Assembly: GCA_034178705.1 (NCBI GenBank)
Contig: JAXFQY010000065.1
Coordinates: forward strand, 1-61,622
DNA length: 61,622 nt
DNA from: RUG12395 sp034178705
GTDB lineage: Bacteria; Bacillota; Clostridia; Oscillospirales; CAG-272
Direction of reading: 5' to 3'
A program made the translations under genes and the position numbers. Each line of letters opens with the position of its first letter. Positions within the stretch are counted from its first letter, which is position 1. The notes beneath the pieces were generated by a model, which saw nothing but the letters and a program-made list of their open reading frames with translations, did not search any database and was not told where the DNA came from. Positions 33,733 through 42,190 of the stretch are shown piece after piece.

Positions 33733-33864
33733 ATGGAATGCCTTAGCAACATTTTCGGCGGAAATTGCGCCTGCACCTGGCTCATTATCGCCATTCTCCT
33801 GCTCCTTTTCTTCAGCTGCATTTGCAATCGTAGCGGCTGTGGCTGCGGCTGCGGCTGCGGTTGA
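33733..33864 (+). CDS. 43-residue Cys-rich membrane microprotein
   Basis: A tiny ORF with a perfect GGAGGT site 7 nt before the ATG and a TGA stop. The product has three parts: a short head (MECLSNIFGGNCACTW), one membrane helix (LIIAILLLLFFSCIC), and a tail ending in four Gly-Cys units (GCGCGCGCG). Nine of 43 residues are Cys. Similar small head-helix-GCGC-tail proteins occur in Clostridia from memory, usually annotated hypothetical; none has a function I can name. A weak sigma-K/E-like box (AC-N16-CATAAGATG near 33655-33680) and the nearby spoIIIA operon hint at a spore-coat or spore-membrane role, which is inference. A strong terminator follows. Confidence 0.75.
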   Translation: MECLSNIFGGNCACTWLIIAILLLLFFSCICNRSGCGCGCGCG

Positions 33865-33916
33865 CGGATCCCTGCGCGCGGGGACGGGCAGAGTCGTCCC
33901 CGCCGATCCATAGCAG

Positions 33917-33947
33917 AAAGCCCCGGAACGCGGAGTTCCGGGGCTTT
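33917..33947. terminator. Bidirectional terminator
   Basis: A 13-bp perfect stem AAAGCCCCGGAAC / GTTCCGGGGCTTT with a 5-nt loop, between the convergent microprotein and ABC exporter genes. A second hairpin (GGGGACG / CGTCCCC) lies 20 bp to its left. Confidence 0.88.
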
Positions 33948-33950
33948 CCG

Positions 33951-35774
33951 TTATCTGAGTAGGTTTTTCGTTCCTTCCTCTTCATACTGCTTGGTGTAGA
34001 GATTGTAGTACTGACCGCGTGCATGCATCAGTTCCTCATGCGTGCCGCGTTCAATGATTTTTCCTGCACTGACGACCAGAATCAGGTCAGACGCGCGGAT
34101 GGTTGAGAGGCGGTGTGCCACAACAATAGAGCTTCTGCCTCGGGTAATTTCCTTGATTGCCGACTGGATCTTTCCTTCCGTGATGGTGTCAACAGAGGCG
34201 GTTGCTTCATCCAGCACGAGAATCCGCGGGTCCGCAAGAATGGCGCGTGCAAAGGAAAGCAACTGTTTTTCACCGGTTGAAAGAAGGTCTCCTCCTTCTC
34301 CGACCTCGCTTTCCAGCCCCTTATCCATTCGCGCGACCACGTCCTCGGCACTTACGCGCCGAAGCGCCTCGCGGATTTCCTCTTCGGTTGCATCCGGCTT
34401 CCCATAGCGAAGGTTTTCCGCTACCGTACCGGAGAAAAGGTGAGGCGTCTGGAGAACATAGCCGATGTTGGAATGAAGCCAGAGCTGGGAACGCTCCCGC
34501 GCATCTCGGCCATCGATCAGAACCTGACCTTCGGTCGGCTCGAAGAAACGGCATACCAAATTGATAAGGGTGCTTTTTCCTGCTCCGGTTTCTCCGACGA
34601 TTGCAACACTGGTCCCCTGAGGGAGCTTCAGATTGAAATGCTCCAGAATGTATTCCTCACCGTCCGGGTACTTGAAGGATACATCGCGGAACTCAATATC
34701 TCCGTGAAGAGGCTCCCAGTTTTCTTTTTTCGGTTCAAAGGTATCTCCGTATTTTGCGATAACCTCCGGTGTGTCGCTGACATCGGATGCCGTTTCTGTC
34801 AGCTTGGTGAAGCGTTCGATATTGACCTGAACATTGATCAGCGTTGAGAGCGCGTCAATGGACCACCGGATCGGCTCCATCAGCCCGATTACATAGGACA
34901 TGAAGACAGACAGCGTACCGATCAGCATCGCGTTTTCCATTGTCAGCTTTCCGCCGCGCCACAGGACAAGGGAAAGCAGCAGAGAGGAGGCAAAGGTAAT
35001 CATGGAGCCGAAGGCGGCACTTGTATGAGCCGCACGGATTGCCGTATGCTTCATTTCCCCGGAATCCGCACGGAAGTCATCCGTCATTTTGTCTTCGATA
35101 ACCAGGGTTTTGATGGTTTTTGCTCCGGTGATCCCTTCGTTGAAGTCGCCGGTGATTTTGGAGTTGATTTCCCGGATCCGGCGATGAAAAGCGGAAAGCT
35201 TTCTCTGGAAAAAGATAATACAAAGCGCAGTGAACGGGACAACAGCAAGGATAATCAGTGCCAGCCCGGCATTCAGCGTAAACATCACGATAATGACACC
35301 GAGAATATATGACAGGTGCCAGACACAGTCCATGAGGGACCAGGAGACAAGCTCGCCGATTCTGCTGGTGTCGCTCATGACGCGTGCGTGAATATAACCG
35401 ACGCTGTTCTGATTGAAATAGGAAAAGGAGAGCGTCTGCAGATGATTGAAGGCAGCCCGACGCATATCCCTTCCGACACTGTGCTCAATCCGGGCGGCAA
35501 AGTAGGTGGAGATAAAGTTGAATGCCGTTTGCCCTGCCAAAAAAAGAAGGTAGAGCAGGATAAAGGGGATAAGCGTGTCAAGTGTACCGAGCTCAATGAA
35601 ATGATTGAGCGCGTATTTCTGGAAAAAGGGAATAAACAAATCCGTAAGGGTGCTGCCAAGCCCGCAAAGAATCATAATAAGCAGAATTTTTTTGTACGGA
35701 GCAAGGTAGGGAATCAGTTTGGGAATACCGAACCACGGCAGCTTGACATACTCCTGTTTTTCATTTCTTTTCAT
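33951..35774 (-). CDS. ABC exporter half-transporter, catalytically complete subunit
   Basis: A 607-residue type IV ABC exporter subunit: six membrane helices (about 25-330) followed by a nucleotide-binding domain. Walker A GETGAGKSTL, Walker B ILVLDEATASVD with the catalytic Glu, and H-loop VVAHRLSTI are intact, while the signature is LSTGEKQ rather than LSGGQ. Its ATG overlaps the stop of the neighbouring ABC subunit by 4 nt, so the two are made together and almost surely form a heterodimer. The substrate is unknown; such pairs export drugs, lipids or peptides. It is the last gene of a leftward operon that starts with a PrsA-like lipoprotein. Confidence 0.93.
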   Translation of the reverse strand: MKRNEKQEYVKLPWFGIPKLIPYLAPYKKILLIMILCGLGSTLTDLFIPFFQKYALNHFIELGTLDTLIPFILLYLLFLAGQTAFNFISTYFAARIEHSVGRDMRRAAFNHLQTLSFSYFNQNSVGYIHARVMSDTSRIGELVSWSLMDCVWHLSYILGVIIVMFTLNAGLALIILAVVPFTALCIIFFQRKLSAFHRRIREINSKITGDFNEGITGAKTIKTLVIEDKMTDDFRADSGEMKHTAIRAAHTSAAFGSMITFASSLLLSLVLWRGGKLTMENAMLIGTLSVFMSYVIGLMEPIRWSIDALSTLINVQVNIERFTKLTETASDVSDTPEVIAKYGDTFEPKKENWEPLHGDIEFRDVSFKYPDGEEYILEHFNLKLPQGTSVAIVGETGAGKSTLINLVCRFFEPTEGQVLIDGRDARERSQLWLHSNIGYVLQTPHLFSGTVAENLRYGKPDATEEEIREALRRVSAEDVVARMDKGLESEVGEGGDLLSTGEKQLLSFARAILADPRILVLDEATASVDTITEGKIQSAIKEITRGRSSIVVAHRLSTIRASDLILVVSAGKIIERGTHEELMHARGQYYNLYTKQYEEEGTKNLLR

Positions 35775-37609
35775 GCCGTCACCCCGCTTTCCGTTTCTTT
35801 GTCCCGGCTGCTTTGCAGCTCGTAGACCTTCGCATAAAGCCCGCCGCTGCGAATCAGCTCTGCGTGGGTGCCTTCCTCGGTAAGTCTGCCGTTTTCAAGA
35901 ACTAAAATCTTATCCGCCTGCATCAGAGTTGTAATGCGGTGTGACACGAGAATCACCGTGGCATCGCCAAGCTTTTCCCGAAGTGCGTGGCGGATTTTGG
36001 CGTCTGTTTCGGTGTCAAGCGCGCTCATGGAATCGTCAAAAACCATAATCGGCGTTTCCTGCATCAGCATCCGTGCAATGGCAGCGCGCTGCTTCTGACC
36101 GCCTGAGAGGGTGACGCCACGCTCTCCGACAAAGGTATCAAAACCGTCCGTAAAGCCGTCGATTGTTTCTTCAAGAGCGGCGGTTGCGCTTGCGGCGCGG
36201 ATTTTTTCAATCCCGGCATTTTTTTCGGTTATTGCGATATTATCGGCAAGGGAACGGGAAAACAGGTACGGTTCCTGAAGGACAATTCCGATATTCCGTC
36301 TGATCCAGTCCGCCTTCATATCGGCAATATCGATCCCCCCGATGGTGATTCGTCCGCAATCCGGAGAAATCGGATAGAGACGGTCAAGAAGATGGATCAG
36401 CGTCGACTTACCGCTGCCGGTACCGCCGAGAATGCCCACGGTTGAACCGGCTTTGATTTCCACATTGATATCGTGCAGTAGCTCCGGACAGCCGTCATAG
36501 GCAAAACTGACATGTTCAAAACGGATATCCTTACCGTGAAGATCCGGTGTGAGAGCATTCGGCTTATCCGTTTCCGCAGGTACGGACAGGATCTGGTATA
36601 TGCGGCCGAGAGAGACGCTTGCTTTGGAAAGATTGGCAATCATTCGACCGAGGTTTCGCACAGGCCAGATAAGCATGGAGTTATAGGAGAGAAAGGCAAT
36701 GTATTCGCCTGCTGTCAATTCTCCGCGAACGGCGATAGCCGCTCCGATAACAAGAATCAGCATCTGCTGAATCCCCGAAATCAGATCTGCCGATCCCCAG
36801 AAAACGGAGAAGGTTCTGGAAAGCCGCACCCAAAGGGTGCAGTATTTTTGATTCTGCGCCTCAAAGCGATCCCGTTCATATTTTTCCCGCCCGAAAGCGC
36901 GCACAACGCGGACGCCCGTAAGGTTTTCCTGGGCGATAGCGGAGAGGGCGCCCTCGTTTTCGTCGCATTCGGCAAAAGCCCCCGCAATCCGTTTGTGAAA
37001 CAGCAGTGAATAGATAAAAATCACCGGAATTGCAGCGGCAGCAACAATGGCAAGCGTCGTGTTCATCTGAAACAGGAAAAACAGGGAAAGCACAAGCATG
37101 GCAACCGTCCGGAAGACCTGTGTCAGCTGCTCGGAAAGAAAGCGCTTCACGGTTTCGACGTCGGAGGTGCAGCGCTGAATAATGTCTCCTGTCTGGTTTC
37201 TCATATGCCAGGAGAAGGGAAGATGCTCGATGTGCGAAAAAAGCATGTCGCGCATCTGTTTTACAAGTGTTTCTGCGCCGTGTGTGTTACATACGGTAAA
37301 CAGATACTTGAAAAGGATTGTAAAAAGAGCAACAAGAAGAACGGAGGCGGGAATCAGCCAGAAATGGCTACGGATTTTATCCGCTCCGCCGATCCGCTCA
37401 AGCAGAGGGAGAAGGAATGCCGGCAGATTCGGATTTTCTTTTCCGATAACGGCGTCCACTGTAAATCGGACAATCTGCGGTGTAAGCAGATCACAGAGCG
37501 AAACGCAGAGCGCGGAGACCGTTGAAACAACGAACCAACGCTTGCTTCCGCGGAGAAAGTCGAGAATCATCCCGATTTTCGTGAGTTTTTTTTCTTTTTT
37601 CTTTTGCAT
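35771..37609 (-). CDS. ABC exporter half-transporter, degenerate-site subunit
   Basis: A 612-residue membrane-plus-ATPase subunit. Six membrane helices occupy about 20-330. The nucleotide-binding domain has Walker A GGTGSGKSTL, canonical signature LSGGQKQR, and H-loop VSHRIT, but Walker B reads IMVFDDSMSALD, with Asp where the catalytic Glu should be. Combined with the partner's LSTGE signature, this makes one canonical and one degenerate ATP site, as in BmrC/BmrD- or TM287/288-type heterodimers. Start codon ATG with a weak AGGT site; 51 bp separate it from the upstream gene and no promoter was found, so it depends on read-through. Confidence 0.92.
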   Translation of the reverse strand: MQKKKEKKLTKIGMILDFLRGSKRWFVVSTVSALCVSLCDLLTPQIVRFTVDAVIGKENPNLPAFLLPLLERIGGADKIRSHFWLIPASVLLVALFTILFKYLFTVCNTHGAETLVKQMRDMLFSHIEHLPFSWHMRNQTGDIIQRCTSDVETVKRFLSEQLTQVFRTVAMLVLSLFFLFQMNTTLAIVAAAAIPVIFIYSLLFHKRIAGAFAECDENEGALSAIAQENLTGVRVVRAFGREKYERDRFEAQNQKYCTLWVRLSRTFSVFWGSADLISGIQQMLILVIGAAIAVRGELTAGEYIAFLSYNSMLIWPVRNLGRMIANLSKASVSLGRIYQILSVPAETDKPNALTPDLHGKDIRFEHVSFAYDGCPELLHDINVEIKAGSTVGILGGTGSGKSTLIHLLDRLYPISPDCGRITIGGIDIADMKADWIRRNIGIVLQEPYLFSRSLADNIAITEKNAGIEKIRAASATAALEETIDGFTDGFDTFVGERGVTLSGGQKQRAAIARMLMQETPIMVFDDSMSALDTETDAKIRHALREKLGDATVILVSHRITTLMQADKILVLENGRLTEEGTHAELIRSGGLYAKVYELQSSRDKETESGVTA

Positions 37610-37660
37610 ATTACCTAATAAAATTCGGGTCGCGGTGTCCGGGTAACGGTCGGAACACCT

Positions 37661-38707
37661 CTATTCGTAAAGGAGAGATACGGAGCGGATGGAGAGTTCC
37701 GCGAGAAAGGGAAGCAGCAGTTTGCTGCAGGCTTCCGGAGATACGGTGTCTGGAATACGCAGCAAAACACTCATCCCGAACCGGGAGATGAAGAGCAGCT
37801 CGTCAAGGCAGGCCTCCTTCAATGAGGGAAACTCAGGTAAAGCTGCTGCGGTCTCGTCCCCAGCAACCATGGGAACGGGAAGCGGCGCTGCCGACGATTC
37901 AAGATCGGCTGTCAGCGCTGCTGAGAGGTCAAGACAGAGTACATCGAACAACCCGTCTACACGCGCGAGAAGCGCAAGGCCGGTGTCGGTGCTTCCGGTT
38001 CCGCGCGGAACGCACAGCCCGAGTGTGATATCCGGGCAGAAAGCGCGCAGTTCAGCGCAGTAATCGGTAAGGGAGGGAAGCAACGCATCTGAGAGCGGAA
38101 TGCCGGTCAGAATGATTTCATCTGCTCCGGCTTCGTATAGCTCTGCAATCAGAAGCTGCTCATAGGATCGAATGGCCGCCTTTTCTGCTGCGGCAACGGT
38201 GGAGGTAGAGTCGGCACGGGAAAAGGCAAGTGTCTCGAAAATGACAGAGGCATATTTCCCGCGGGATTTTACCTCTGAGAGAAGCTCCTGACCCGTGAGA
38301 ATGCCGTCTGTTTGAATACCGAAAACCGCTTTCGCCGTTTCACTGTTCCAGCGTACGGCATCTGCCGTGCGGAGCTGAAGTGTGACGGCTTCACAGTCTT
38401 GAAGTGTGTCAAGCGCTGCACAGAAAGAGTCCTTATCCGAAAATGCTGCTTTCGGAAGGGGAAGGGATGCAAGATCACCCCGTTCCTTTTCGATCGGGTT
38501 CGGCTCAGTCTGCGTTGTGGCGGAAGGCAGAGTCGGCGTGGTATCGGTCGGGAGCTCCGCCGCTCTTTTTTTCAGAAAATTTCCGTAAGCGGCGGTCAGA
38601 AGGATTGTCACAACGGAAACGACAGCAACTGTGAGCACCTGCAGGATTCTGCGTTTATCCTTCGGCTTTTTATAAAGAGAGCCGAGTCGGTTTTTCTTCA
38701 GTTTCAT
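37661..38707 (-). CDS. Membrane-anchored protein of unknown function
   Basis: A 348-residue protein with a basic N-terminus (KLKKNRLGSLYKKPKDKRR), one membrane helix at about 21-40 (LQVLTVAVVSVVTILLTAA), a Thr/Pro-rich linker (TDTTPTLPSATTQTEP) and an extracytoplasmic domain of about 260 residues. That domain alternates strands and helices in a pattern suggesting a TIM barrel, and is reminiscent of putative glycosidase-like families (ADEIILTGIPLSDALLP, DITLGLCVPRG, GLFDVLCLDLSAAL), but no catalytic pair can be assigned. Its ATG overlaps the stop of the PrsA-like gene, so the two are coupled. Role in envelope biogenesis is inferred from context only. Confidence 0.72.
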   Translation of the reverse strand: MKLKKNRLGSLYKKPKDKRRILQVLTVAVVSVVTILLTAAYGNFLKKRAAELPTDTTPTLPSATTQTEPNPIEKERGDLASLPLPKAAFSDKDSFCAALDTLQDCEAVTLQLRTADAVRWNSETAKAVFGIQTDGILTGQELLSEVKSRGKYASVIFETLAFSRADSTSTVAAAEKAAIRSYEQLLIAELYEAGADEIILTGIPLSDALLPSLTDYCAELRAFCPDITLGLCVPRGTGSTDTGLALLARVDGLFDVLCLDLSAALTADLESSAAPLPVPMVAGDETAAALPEFPSLKEACLDELLFISRFGMSVLLRIPDTVSPEACSKLLLPFLAELSIRSVSLLYE

Positions 38708-39693
38708 TTTTGCTCCGTGAGAGCTTCACGGCTGATGGTATCAAGCAGATCGTTTCCGACAATTGTTATTTTTTCGGATGCCGCATCAATGATGGAATAG
38801 AATCTGCAGCTTTCATACTGTGCCTTCAGCGTGGTGTAGTTCTTTGTCATATAGCTGTCCTCCTTCGGGAGCCGCTTCAGAATATGATAGCCGTTCTTTG
38901 TTTCAATAATATCGGAAATCTCGCCGACTTCCAAGGCAAAGGCTGCATCCTCAATTTCCTTCAGCATGTAATTGTATGTAAAATAATAGCCGTCGCTTGT
39001 CATGGAATAGTCGTTTGAATAATTGGCGATCAGTTTGTCAAAATCCGTTCCTTCTTTGGCAAGCGCGAGAACCTTTTCCGCGGTTTCTCTGTTCTTTTCG
39101 TCAGAGAAACCGTTGTTGTTCGCAATCAGAACCTGTACGACGCGAACAAAGTCTTTCCCTTTGATTGCTGCCATGACCGTTTCATCCGAATTGTCGATGA
39201 CACCGCGCAGGAGAAGTTCATTGTAAAGCTTGTCCTCTGCGGCTTCCAGCTGCATCATGAAACGAAAGACCGAATCGGTCATATAATTGCTTTTCAAGGC
39301 ATCGTAGTAATCGGATTCTCCGCCGAGACTTTCTATTGCTTCACGGAGCTGGATCTCGGCAGCCTCCAATACCGTAGGGTCTTCCATTGTGACTCCGTAT
39401 GCTTCACAGGCGGAAACGGTTCCGAAAACATTTTTCAGGGCGGAGAGACACTGTTCCCGCAGCTTTGCCTCTGTTGCTGCTGCGTTTCCGTCTTCAAAGT
39501 CCTTGTCAGAGAAGGCAGTAAGATAGTTGCGGTAAAAATAGAGATAAAGATCATAGCTGATATTGTATTTCCCGTCAGCGACAGCGACGACACGTGTATC
39601 CTCTTCCGGTTTTGAGGAAGAGCCGCATCCGACCGAAGAAAAAACGATGGGCAGAAGCAACAGAAACACGATAAGTTTACGGGCAATTTTCAT
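38704..39693 (-). CDS. PrsA/SurA-like foldase lipoprotein with parvulin domain
   Basis: A 329-residue lipoprotein: signal KLIVFLLLLPIVFSS with lipobox SVGC (acylated Cys23), an N-terminal helical chaperone region (about 35-180) and a parvulin-type peptidyl-prolyl isomerase domain (about 185-285: VRVVQVLIANNN, KEGTDFDKLIANYSND, ALEVGEISDIIETKNGYHIL). Such proteins fold exported proteins outside the membrane. AAAGGAGAA lies 7 nt before the ATG and a good promoter upstream makes it the first gene of a four-gene operon with the anchored protein and the ABC exporter pair. The catalytic surface of the parvulin domain is not fully canonical, so isomerase activity is likely but unproven. Confidence 0.85.
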   Translation of the reverse strand: MKIARKLIVFLLLLPIVFSSVGCGSSSKPEEDTRVVAVADGKYNISYDLYLYFYRNYLTAFSDKDFEDGNAAATEAKLREQCLSALKNVFGTVSACEAYGVTMEDPTVLEAAEIQLREAIESLGGESDYYDALKSNYMTDSVFRFMMQLEAAEDKLYNELLLRGVIDNSDETVMAAIKGKDFVRVVQVLIANNNGFSDEKNRETAEKVLALAKEGTDFDKLIANYSNDYSMTSDGYYFTYNYMLKEIEDAAFALEVGEISDIIETKNGYHILKRLPKEDSYMTKNYTTLKAQYESCRFYSIIDAASEKITIVGNDLLDTISREALTEQK

Positions 39694-39723
39694 GGTATTC
39701 TCCTTTTCGGATACAATATCTGT

Positions 39724-39752
39724 ATTATATTACATTTCTCTGTGTTTTGCAA
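39724..39752 (-). promoter_or_regulatory. Promoter of the foldase-ABC exporter operon
   Basis: Minus strand TTGCAA, 17-bp spacer, TATAAT. Confidence 0.82.
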
Positions 39753-39786
39753 GGGAAAAAGCAAAGAAAAAGGGCTTGTTCCGCTG

Positions 39787-39815
39787 TTGACAAGAAGATA
39801 GGAAAATGATAGAAT
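39787..39815 (+). promoter_or_regulatory. Promoter of hprK-fumC
   Basis: TTGACA, 17-bp spacer, TAGAAT, 25 nt before the hprK ATG. Confidence 0.85.
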
Positions 39816-39840
39816 ACACATGTTTACAGGGAGGTGTGAT

Positions 39841-40794
39841 ATGGAGAAAATTACCGTCGGATTAGAGAAAATTATTTCGGAATTCGCGCTTGAGGAAATT
39901 TTTCTTCCGTGTCCGGCACCGGAAATCAAAATTGAGTGTCCCGCAGTGAACCGCCCCGGATTGCAGATCGTAGGATATTTCGACCATTTTGAGAAAGAAA
40001 GAATTCAGATTATCGGTAAAGTTGAGCATGATTATCTGGAAACGATGGAGCCGGAGGTGCGTCGTCAGCATCTGGATGAGTTCTTCGCTCACGGTCCTGC
40101 CGCTATCATTGTTACAACGGAACTTTCGGTCTTTCCTGAACTGCTCCAAACCGCGGAAAAGTACCGTGTTCCCGTCATGCGTACGGCCGATACGACAAGC
40201 CGTTTTATGGCAGCTTTGATTGCCTATCTGGATGTTCAGCTTGCGCCGCGCATTACACGTCACGGCGTGCTTGTAGAGGTTTACGGAGAGGGTATTCTTA
40301 TACTCGGAGACAGCGGAATCGGTAAAAGCGAAACGGCGATAGAGCTTGTCAAGCGCGGCCATCGGCTGATTGCGGATGATGCGGTCGAAATCAAGCGGGT
40401 TTCCGCGAAAACCCTGGTCGGTACTGCTCCGGAGATTATCCGGCATTATGTGGAGCTGCGCGGAATCGGTATTGTTGATGTCCGACGCATATTCGGTATG
40501 GGAGCGGTCAAAATGACCGAGAAGATTGACCTTGTAATCAAGCTGGAGCATTGGGAGCAGGGAAAAATGTATGACCGCTTCGGCCTCGACAGCGAGACAA
40601 CGGAAATCCTCGGGATCGAAATACCCACACTCACGCTCCCGGTTCGCCCGGGACGGAACCTTGCCGTTATTCTTGAGATTGCGGCGATGAATCACCGTCA
40701 GAAAAAAATGGGCTACGATACTGCGGTCGAATTCAATAAACGTCTGATGAATCAGTTTGAGCATAAAAATGAAGACGGCGACAGCGGAAGATAA
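39841..40794 (+). CDS. hprK: HPr kinase/phosphorylase
   Basis: A bifunctional enzyme that phosphorylates HPr on Ser46 with ATP and reverses this with phosphate, setting carbon catabolite control in Firmicutes. The 317-residue protein has the N-terminal DRTGG-like domain (1-130) and the kinase domain with HGVLVEVYGEGILI, P-loop GDSGIGKS at 156-163, the acidic pair in LIADDAVEIKR, and the signature EIRGIGI-like ELRGIGIVDVRRIFG followed by the C-terminal VRPGRNLAVILEIAA. The ATG follows GGGAGGTG; an upstream in-frame ATG lies too close to the promoter. fumC starts 10 bp downstream, so catabolite control and a TCA-branch enzyme share a transcript. Confidence 0.95.
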   Translation: MEKITVGLEKIISEFALEEIFLPCPAPEIKIECPAVNRPGLQIVGYFDHFEKERIQIIGKVEHDYLETMEPEVRRQHLDEFFAHGPAAIIVTTELSVFPELLQTAEKYRVPVMRTADTTSRFMAALIAYLDVQLAPRITRHGVLVEVYGEGILILGDSGIGKSETAIELVKRGHRLIADDAVEIKRVSAKTLVGTAPEIIRHYVELRGIGIVDVRRIFGMGAVKMTEKIDLVIKLEHWEQGKMYDRFGLDSETTEILGIEIPTLTLPVRPGRNLAVILEIAAMNHRQKKMGYDTAVEFNKRLMNQFEHKNEDGDSGR

Positions 40795-40804
40795 GGGATG
40801 TCAA

Positions 40805-42187
40805 ATGAAGAAAGAATACCGTATTGAGCATGACTCCATGGGTGAGGTGCGCGTTCCCGCAGAAGCACTCTGGGGGGCACAGACAGAGAGAAGCCGGAAC
40901 AATTTCCGCATTGGTGTCGGAAGAGAGCCCATGCCGCAGGAAATCATCCGCGCTTTTGCCGTCCTGAAAAAGGCGGCGGCGGAGGCTAATGCCGAGCTGG
41001 TGCCGTCTGTAATCACCTCTGAAAAATGTGAAGCAATCTCCTCTGTGTGCGAGGAAATCCTTTCGGGGACGCTGGACTCGGAGTTTCCCCTTGTCGTCTG
41101 GCAGACGGGGAGCGGAACGCAGACAAATATGAATGTCAATGAAGTGATAGCAAACCGCGCGAATCGCCTTGCGGGTCGTCCGCTTCTTCACCCGAACGAT
41201 GATGTCAACCGCAGTCAGTCCTCGAATGATACCTTCCCCGCGGCGCTCCACATTGCCGCGGTGCTTTCCCTGTCCCGCGATGTTCTGCCGGCAGTCAGAG
41301 AGTTGACAGAGACGCTGCTCCGCCTGGAAAAAGAGAATGAGGGTGTGGTGAAATGCGGCAGAACCCATTTGCAGGATGCGACACCGATTGCTTTCCCCCA
41401 GGAAATCTCCGGTTGGCGCTCCTCCCTTGAAAAGGACGCGGAGCTTATCCGGCTTGCCGTTCCACCGCTTTCGGAGCTTGCCCTCGGAGGAACGGCGGTC
41501 GGCACAGGACTGAACTGCCCTGCGGGCTTCGACCGTCTGGCTGCCGCGCGTGTGTCGGCACTTACCGGGCTTTCGTTTGTTACGGCAGGAAACAAGTTTC
41601 ACGCACTCACTTCTCGGGATGAGCTTGTCTTTGCCCACGGCGCACTTAAGGCGCTTGCCTGTGACCTGATGAAGATTGCAAACGATGTCCGCTGGATGGC
41701 AAGCGGTCCCCGGCTCGGACTCGGAGAGATTACAATCCCGGAAAATGAACCCGGTTCCTCGATTATGCCCGGAAAGGTGAACCCGACGCAGTGCGAGGCG
41801 TTGACCATGGTCGCCGTGCAGGTGATGGGAAACGATGCCTCAGTCTCCTTCGCCGCGTCACAGGGAAACTTCGAGCTGAACGTTTTTCTTCCTGTGATCG
41901 CTTATAATTTTCTTCAGTCCGCACGACTGCTTTCCGAAGCGATGCATTCCTTTAACGCGCATTGTGCCTCCGGAATTCGGGCGAACCGTGCCAAAATGGA
42001 AGAGAATCTCCGCAGATCGTTGATGCTTGTTACGGCACTGAACCCGGTTATCGGCTACGAAAACGCAGCCCGTGTCGCCAAAACGGCCTATCGTGAGGGG
42101 ATCACACTACGGGAGGCCTGTGTCAAGCTCGGCTATCTGAGCGAGGCGCGCTTCGACGAGGTTTTCCATCCGGAGAAAATGATCTGA
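40805..42187 (+). CDS. fumC: Fumarate hydratase, class II
   Basis: Interconverts fumarate and malate in the cytoplasm with no Fe-S cluster. The 460-residue protein matches the family end to end: DSMGEVRVPAEALWGAQTER, the substrate-binding GSGTQTNMNVNEVIANRA, NRSQSSNDTFPAALH, KCGRTHLQDATPI with catalytic His, and the signature GSSIMPGKVNP (about 318-328) with its catalytic Ser loop. AAGGGATG lies just before the ATG. It sits between hprK and a VTT-domain membrane protein, 10 bp and 3 bp apart, and is closed by a common terminator. Aspartase-like specificity is unlikely given the SSIMPGKVNP loop plus strong similarity to FumC. Confidence 0.94.
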   Translation: MKKEYRIEHDSMGEVRVPAEALWGAQTERSRNNFRIGVGREPMPQEIIRAFAVLKKAAAEANAELVPSVITSEKCEAISSVCEEILSGTLDSEFPLVVWQTGSGTQTNMNVNEVIANRANRLAGRPLLHPNDDVNRSQSSNDTFPAALHIAAVLSLSRDVLPAVRELTETLLRLEKENEGVVKCGRTHLQDATPIAFPQEISGWRSSLEKDAELIRLAVPPLSELALGGTAVGTGLNCPAGFDRLAAARVSALTGLSFVTAGNKFHALTSRDELVFAHGALKALACDLMKIANDVRWMASGPRLGLGEITIPENEPGSSIMPGKVNPTQCEALTMVAVQVMGNDASVSFAASQGNFELNVFLPVIAYNFLQSARLLSEAMHSFNAHCASGIRANRAKMEENLRRSLMLVTALNPVIGYENAARVAKTAYREGITLREACVKLGYLSEARFDEVFHPEKMI

Positions 42188-42190
42188 CTT

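Noticed and set aside
33872..33898. Hairpin GGGGACG / CGTCCCC as a separate regulatory RNA
   Set aside because: It directly follows the microprotein stop and precedes a stronger terminator, so it is most simply part of the 3' end.
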